A stretch of DNA of 24,681 nucleotides from positions 110,471 through 135,151 of the forward strand of contig MU646810.1 of NCBI GenBank assembly GCA_026770585.1. Reading direction: 5' to 3'. The translations under genes and the position numbers were made by a program. The DNA comes from Baffinella frigidus. Taxonomy: Eukaryota; Cryptophyceae; Cryptomonadales; Baffinellaceae. The stretch's first letter is position 1, and each line of letters begins with the position of its first letter. The notes beneath the pieces were generated by a model. That model was not told the origin of the DNA, did no database searches, and was given only the letters and a program-made list of their open reading frames with translations. Below are positions 21,140-24,681 of the stretch, one piece after another.

Positions 21140-21248
21140 GTTCCGTCCCCCCTTATCATCCTACACCAGGCCTGACCACGGGACCCTGCGGTGGTCCCAG
21201 GGTGGTATGCGGGTGCTGGAGAATCTTCTACGCATACAGAGCTAGAGG

Positions 21249-21419
21249 GATGCCCAGATGCTGTGCCGCGACGCCCAGGTGCCTTCCGAGCGCACGTTTG
21301 GGCGCCACACAACCCCAAAAGTAGAGCAACCCCCCTCAGTCCTTCCGGAGAATTGACTTTTGGCGAACCCTTCCAAGAATCTGGCGTGGAGGCCCAGATG
21401 CTGTGCCGCGACGCCCAGG
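21249..21419 (+). pseudogene. Two 3' echoes of exon 20
   Basis: GCCCAGATGCTGTGCCGCGA and CGCCCAG at 21249-21278 (followed by GT) and 21388-21419 (followed by GC). The minus-strand frame across them is their antisense. Confidence 0.75.
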
Positions 21420-21739
21420 CCCCTTGTCCCATTGGGGTTCAAAAAGCAATTTAGTTGCCCTGTTGTGCTGGAAGTTGTGATCCGAATGTGTTTTATGGCG
21501 AGCTAGAAGGCACCTCTAGCTCTGCAAAGAGCAGAAATCCAGTTAAAATAGGCGAATAGAAAGCCTTTAGGACGAGCCATGACAAAACTCAGGCAGGGAT
21601 AGGCCTTCTAGCTCTGCCTGCGTAGACGCTTTTCCTTCACGCCAGATTCTTGGAAGGGTTCGCCAAAAGTCAATTCCCCGGAAGGACTGAATGGGATCAT
21701 TTACTTTTGGGATAGTTCGGCGCCCAAACGTGCGCTCGG
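21287..21739. repeat. Inverted duplication of a 100-bp segment
   Basis: 21287-21389 and 21638-21739 are inverted copies with scattered differences. Shared blocks include CCGAGCGCACGTTTGGGCG, CAGTCCTTCCGG, TTGACTTTTGGCGAACCC and TTCCAAGAATCTGGCGTG. One arm abuts the exon 20 echo at 21388. Confidence 0.75.
21498..21620. repeat. Dispersed AGAGCAGAAAT...GGACGAGCCA element
   Basis: GCGAATAGAAAGCCTTTRGG and GACGAGCCA also occur at 22952-23023. It is flanked here by GCTAGAAGG and TCTAGCTCTGCCTGCGTAGA repeats that recur at 21607, 21780 and 21909. Confidence 0.6.
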
Positions 21740-21813
21740 AAAGAACGCCCCCCCCCTGAGCAATCTGGCGTGGTTCTATCTCTGCCTGCGTAGAAGCTTT
21801 TCTTGGAAAAGCT

Positions 21814-21859
21814 TTTTTGTACAACTGGATACCTGTACAAAAATCCAGTTGTACAAAAA
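21814..21859. repeat. Perfect 17-bp hairpin (TTTTTGTACAACTGGAT)
   Basis: Exact arms around a 12-base loop that itself contains GTACAAAA, followed by the AGTTAGGCCTACGGGATTGC block of the CCTACGG family. Confidence 0.75.
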
Positions 21860-21994
21860 TGGGGTAGTTAGGCCTACGGGATTGCCTAGGACCAACAACT
21901 GGATACCTAGCTCTTCCTGCGTAAGACTGGGCTCGCCGTAACAGCATTGTAGTTGCCCGTTTGGTACTGGACCTGGAGTTTCTGCTTAAACTCA

Positions 21995-22150
21995 TGTGCG
22001 GGGCGACTCAATTTAAACCGTGTTTTTGCTGTCTTGGGATGAATTTTCTTGTATATTAAAGCTATGTCGAAGCTAATATAGCAAAATAAGAGAGCCACCA
22101 CCCTTAAGATAGCATAATAAAAGGCGGTTTAAATTGAGTCGCCCCGCACA
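21995..22150. mobile_element. 156-bp element with perfect 26-bp terminal inverted repeats
   Basis: Ends TGTGCGGGGCGACTCAATTT and its complement. The interior AGCTAATATAGCA...CACCCTTAAGATAGCA resembles the inside of 24427-24488. No coding capacity. Confidence 0.85.
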
Positions 22151-22198
22151 CTAAAATTTGCCCTCAACGTTGATGGACCTTGGCAACCTAATCCCGTG

Positions 22199-22338
22199 GA
22201 GTATTCATAATGAATACGATTTTGGTATATCTTAAGGGGTATAAATAAGACAGTCGTCTATCTAGACTTCATTTAGAGCCTTAAGATGCACGAGAATCGG
22301 ATCGGAGATCCCCGAAATCGTATTCATTATGAATACTC
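22199..22338. mobile_element. 140-bp element with 24-bp terminal inverted repeats that are themselves palindromic
   Basis: GAGTATTCATAATGAATACG at 22199 and its complement at 22319-22338 lie within perfect 24-bp arms. Each arm contains the palindrome GTATTCATAATGAATAC, so either arm can also fold alone. Confidence 0.85.
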
Positions 22339-22394
22339 ATCCGGATGAAACCGTGAGTGTAACCAGAGGTACCCGTAACGTCGGGGCAGGGCGA

Positions 22395-22507
22395 AACAAG
22401 TATTTTTCTTTTAAAAACTCAGCACGAAAACTACTACACGATTGCTTCGGAAGTGACCCGTTGTGTAGTAATTTTCATTGCCAGCTTTTAAAAGATAAAC
22501 ACTTGTT
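22395..22507. mobile_element. GTGTAGTAAATTTCRTTG-family MITE
   Basis: Arms AACAAGTATTTTTCTTTTAA and its imperfect complement, continuing through ACTACTACACG and CGTTGTGTAGTAATTTTCAT. Confidence 0.7.
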
Positions 22508-22519
22508 CCCGGATTAGAG

Positions 22520-22829
22520 TAGTGGGCCACCTTCGGAGTGAGAGTACCAGGCCGCCTTGAACCCCTCAGATTTACACTCTCAGAGTTGAAACCCTCAAGA
22601 GGTTATGCATAAGCTCCTGAACGTTTCAACTCTACTAGTTCTCTCAGACGTGGGTACTAGTACCCTCAGCCTTGGGGGAAGGCGTGGTCGAAACCAACGT
22701 GGGCAGGAGGCTCGCCGTGCATGCAACCTGGGAAACCTGAGGGGAAGGCGTGTTCGAAACCATCTTTTGAACATGTTGGGGGCTCGCGCATGCGCCGGTG
22801 GTGCACGATTTGACCATCAGAAAATTTGA
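22520..22829. other. Unassigned sequence with a 33-bp direct repeat
   Basis: GGGGAAGGCGTGKTCGAAACCA occurs at 22674 and 22740 (shared text GGGGAAGGCGTG then TCGAAACCA), with GGCTCGC nearby each time. A short open frame covers it, but no family is recognised and I do not call a gene. Confidence 0.4.
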
Positions 22830-22883
22830 CTACCGTTGGCGGTCACCGTTGGCGGTCAAATTTGCTGATACCGCCAACGGTAG
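22830..22883. repeat. Perfect 14-bp inverted repeat with nested tandem unit
   Basis: CTACCGTTGGCGGT and its complement, with CCGTTGGCGGTCA repeated inside. Confidence 0.7.
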
Positions 22884-23066
22884 ATTGATCCCGGGAGCTG
22901 CCATAGTCTAGCGCTGTCTGGTTTTTATTTTGGTTCTTCCGTGAACGTATTTAAGAGCAGAAATTCAGTACACAGGGGCGAATAGAAAGCCTTTGGGACG
23001 AGCCAGAATAAAACACGGGCAGCGCTAGAGAGTGACCCCGGAACGTGACCTTCCCTCCTCCCACCA

Positions 23067-23345
23067 GGTCCTAATCCAGGCCCTCAAGCCTTAAGTTGAG
23101 TGATACAATCGTCTATGAGCCTCAAGAAACGGGCCCGCCTCGGAGACGTGAGCTGACCTTCCCTCCTGCCCCCGGCAGGGGCGGGTGGTCGGGTAGTGCG
23201 TAGGACCCTACGGGGTTGCCTACCGTAGGTATCCCGTAGGACCCTACGGAGTACCCGTACCCGCACATTGACCCCGGGAGCTGCCAGAGTGATCCTGGGA
23301 GGTGCCCCTTTTCCCGGATGGATTCTATCTCCACCTCCCACACAG
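23067..23345. repeat. Mixed dispersed repeats
   Basis: 23067-23155 is a copy of the 5205-5310 element. 23195-23270 holds CCTACGG/CCGTAGG inverted repeats. 23305-23345 is an inverted copy of 6975-7019. Confidence 0.6.
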
Positions 23346-23397
23346 AGGGCTACGAAGGGATTTTATGTACCCGTGACCTTCCCTCCCCCCCCTGGCA

Positions 23398-23740
23398 GGG
23401 GCGGGTAGTGTGCACGATAGGCGGCATCGTCGAAACACACTCGGTCCCCCCCCCCCCACTTAGCAGCCACCTGGGGTTTCACGGATACAGTCTATCTAAA
23501 CGATTTGTACTAGAATCGTATCCATTGCCCTGGATTCCAACCGGAATTTCCCCGGGCGGGTCCGGGTGGTGTGCGCGATAGGCGGAATTGTCGAAACACA
23601 CTCGGTCCGCCCCCTCCCACTTAGCAGCCACCGGGGGTTTCACAGATACAGTCCATTTACACCATGTGTACCAGAATCGTATCCGTTGCCCTGGATTTCA
23701 ACCGGCGCGATAGGGGGTGTCGTCGAAACACACGTGTGTT
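23398..23740. repeat. Tandem duplication of about 160 bp containing TAGCAGC elements
   Basis: Units begin GCGGGT...GTGYRCGATAGGCGG, continue GTCGAAACACACTCGGTCC and CCACTTAGCAGCCACC, and end CCCTGGATT.CAACCGG. Copy 1 is about 23398-23561, copy 2 about 23562-23705, with a truncated third to 23740. Confidence 0.7.
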
Positions 23741-24104
23741 TCGCATAAGGTCAACAGTCCTGTATCCCTTTAAGGTGCCTATCTAAACGTTTAGAGCAGA
23801 AACTCCCAACTCCAGTACAAAAAGGGCGAAACATGGTTCGCCCCCTCCCCCACTCTTGCGCCTCCCCCTTTCAAATCTCATTTCGGGACATGACTGAATC
23901 AGTTGCGTTTCTTAGGGCTTCCAACGCTTAAAATAAGGGTGGTTATGCTCAGGCATACGATAGCACACACGCGAATCTGCAAGATGCCCCAAACGCCCTG
24001 TACATATGCTCCCCCAAGTCCTAGATTATGGTCGTTTGGGTCCGGCGGAGATTTAGCTCGGTCTCAATCTATGTGGTGAGTCCGGTCTTGTTTTCGCTTC
24101 AACG
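23741..24104. other. Unassigned sequence
   Basis: A third relative of the AGAGCAGAAA element starts at 23791. Otherwise I see no gene or clear structure. Confidence 0.4.
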
Positions 24105-24200
24105 TTGACGGATGTTGTTTGCGCCAAAGTTGACGGATGTGTACCGTACACCCAGCATGTCAACTTGAGAATAGTCGGTGAACCAGAGTGAGGCAGAACG
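24105..24200. repeat. Dispersed AGTTGACRYGCTGG element, inverted copy
   Basis: The reverse complement matches 1038-1130, including CTGCCTCACTC and CTATTCTCAAGTTGAC. Confidence 0.65.
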
Positions 24201-24254
24201 AGACCCTGTCCCGCCTCTGAGGACTTTTGAGGTGGAGGAGCCAAGCTCATCTCG

Positions 24255-24340
24255 GCAGATAACTGAACCAGTTCCCTAACTAGCGTTTTTATTTAATTAG
24301 GAGCCCCAATCAAATTTACTACGCCCTCACTTATTACTCC
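24255..24340. repeat. Dispersed TCAATAGGAGGTTGAATAGG element, inverted relative
   Basis: Shares, in reverse, GATAACTGAACCAGTTCCCTAACTAGCG-type text and ATTTAATTAGG with 15490-15620. Confidence 0.5.
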
Positions 24341-24426
24341 GATTTGTACCAGGGATGGCGATCCGATCCCTGGTGTTCCGGGGCGCTCTTGAAAGGTCGT
24401 GATGAGCTGTTATCTGAAGGGTGATT

Positions 24427-24488
24427 TTTGATATCTTAGCCTCGATATAGCTTTAACATAGCACACAACCCACCCCTAAGATATCAAA
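24427..24488. mobile_element. 62-bp inverted-repeat element (TTTGATATCTTAG)
   Basis: Perfect 13-bp ends at 24427-24439 and 24476-24488. The interior resembles that of the 21995-22150 element, so it may be a deletion derivative. Confidence 0.65.
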
Positions 24489-24563
24489 CCGGTACTCAGG
24501 CGGGGGTAGTGGCAAAGAACGCGATCGCGTCCCAGGAGGCTCGACCTTTGAGGGACTTTTCGC

Positions 24564-24681
24564 AAGTTGACACGCTGGATGTTTGGTACACATTCGTCAA
24601 CTTTGGAGACGTAGATTTGTATCGAACATCCAGCGTGTCAACTTTACACATTCGTCAACTTTGGAGACGTAGATTTGTATC
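24564..24681. repeat. Perfect 20-bp inverted repeat plus 36-bp direct repeat at window end
   Basis: AAGTTGACACGCTGGATGTT at 24564-24583 and its complement at 24625-24644. The 36-bp segment at 24588-24623 is repeated exactly at 24646-24681 and may continue past the edge. Confidence 0.8.

Noticed and set aside
20839-21432. 197-codon open frame on the minus strand with repeated ASRHSIWAS motifs
   Set aside because: It is the antisense of exon 20 and its copies; the internal repetition mirrors the echoes.
22605-22829. 74-codon forward frame as a small gene
   Set aside because: Composition is driven by a direct repeat, with no homology or splice context to support it.

Overview
This is eukaryotic nuclear DNA. 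Short exons in one coherent reading frame are separated by GT-AG introns, and most of the sequence is heptamer repeats of the CCCTAAA/TTTAGGG type (with CCCTCAA, CCCGAAA, CTAGGGT and CCATAAA variants) plus short inverted-repeat elements. No rRNA, tRNA, CRISPR or recognisable transposase or reverse transcriptase was found. A TTTAGGG-type repeat occurs in green plants and algae and in alveolates. A protist such as a chromerid alga would fit, but this is an inference from repeat type and gene style only.

One gene can be reconstructed, on the + strand, from 809 to at least 21139. Twenty exons of 40 to 174 nt have GT donors, AG acceptors and matching phases. They total 1542 nt, exactly 514 codons with no stop. 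The conceptual protein reads like a guanylate-binding protein (GBP/atlastin-type large GTPase). Exons 1-6 cover the second half of the GTPase domain: the LLSS...YNN.G.ID segment, the WT..-F segment that normally carries the guanine-binding Arg-Asp, and the FF...L..P segment. Exons 7-15 match the GBP helical middle domain and exons 16-20 a helical, linker-containing C-terminal part. The P-loop and DTEG motifs lie upstream of the window or are not recognisable, and no stop codon was found, so both ends are missing. The usual Arg-Asp of the guanine-specificity motif is Gln-Asn here.

The most unusual feature is that nearly every exon is accompanied by one to nine partial copies of itself in the adjacent introns. 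These copies usually keep one splice junction and are cut off abruptly, often at a telomere-like heptamer. I call them exon echoes. Examples are nine copies of the exon 2 acceptor end (1287-2120), five of the exon 3 acceptor end (2652-3330), four of exon 5 (5563-6126), at least six of the exon 10 donor end (9626-10150), five of exon 11 (10375-11208), at least five of exon 15 (14693-15283), twin 55-nt exons 16 that cannot both be spliced in, and three of exons 18, 19 and 20.

Layout: 1-800, heptamer array, inverted-repeat element and 18-bp tandem array; 809-4560, exons 1-4 and their echoes; 4560-7600, exons 5-7 with inverted repeats and a TTC tract; 7600-10375, exons 8-10 in dense heptamer repeats; 10375-14460, exons 11-14; 14460-16320, exons 15 and 16; 16320-21420, exons 17-20; 21420-24681, no exon seen, but a dense cluster of perfect terminal-inverted-repeat elements. 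At least ten families of miniature inverted-repeat elements were seen. One insertion, at 19392-19562, can be compared with an uninterrupted paralogous site at about 18649 and shows a probable 4-bp target duplication.
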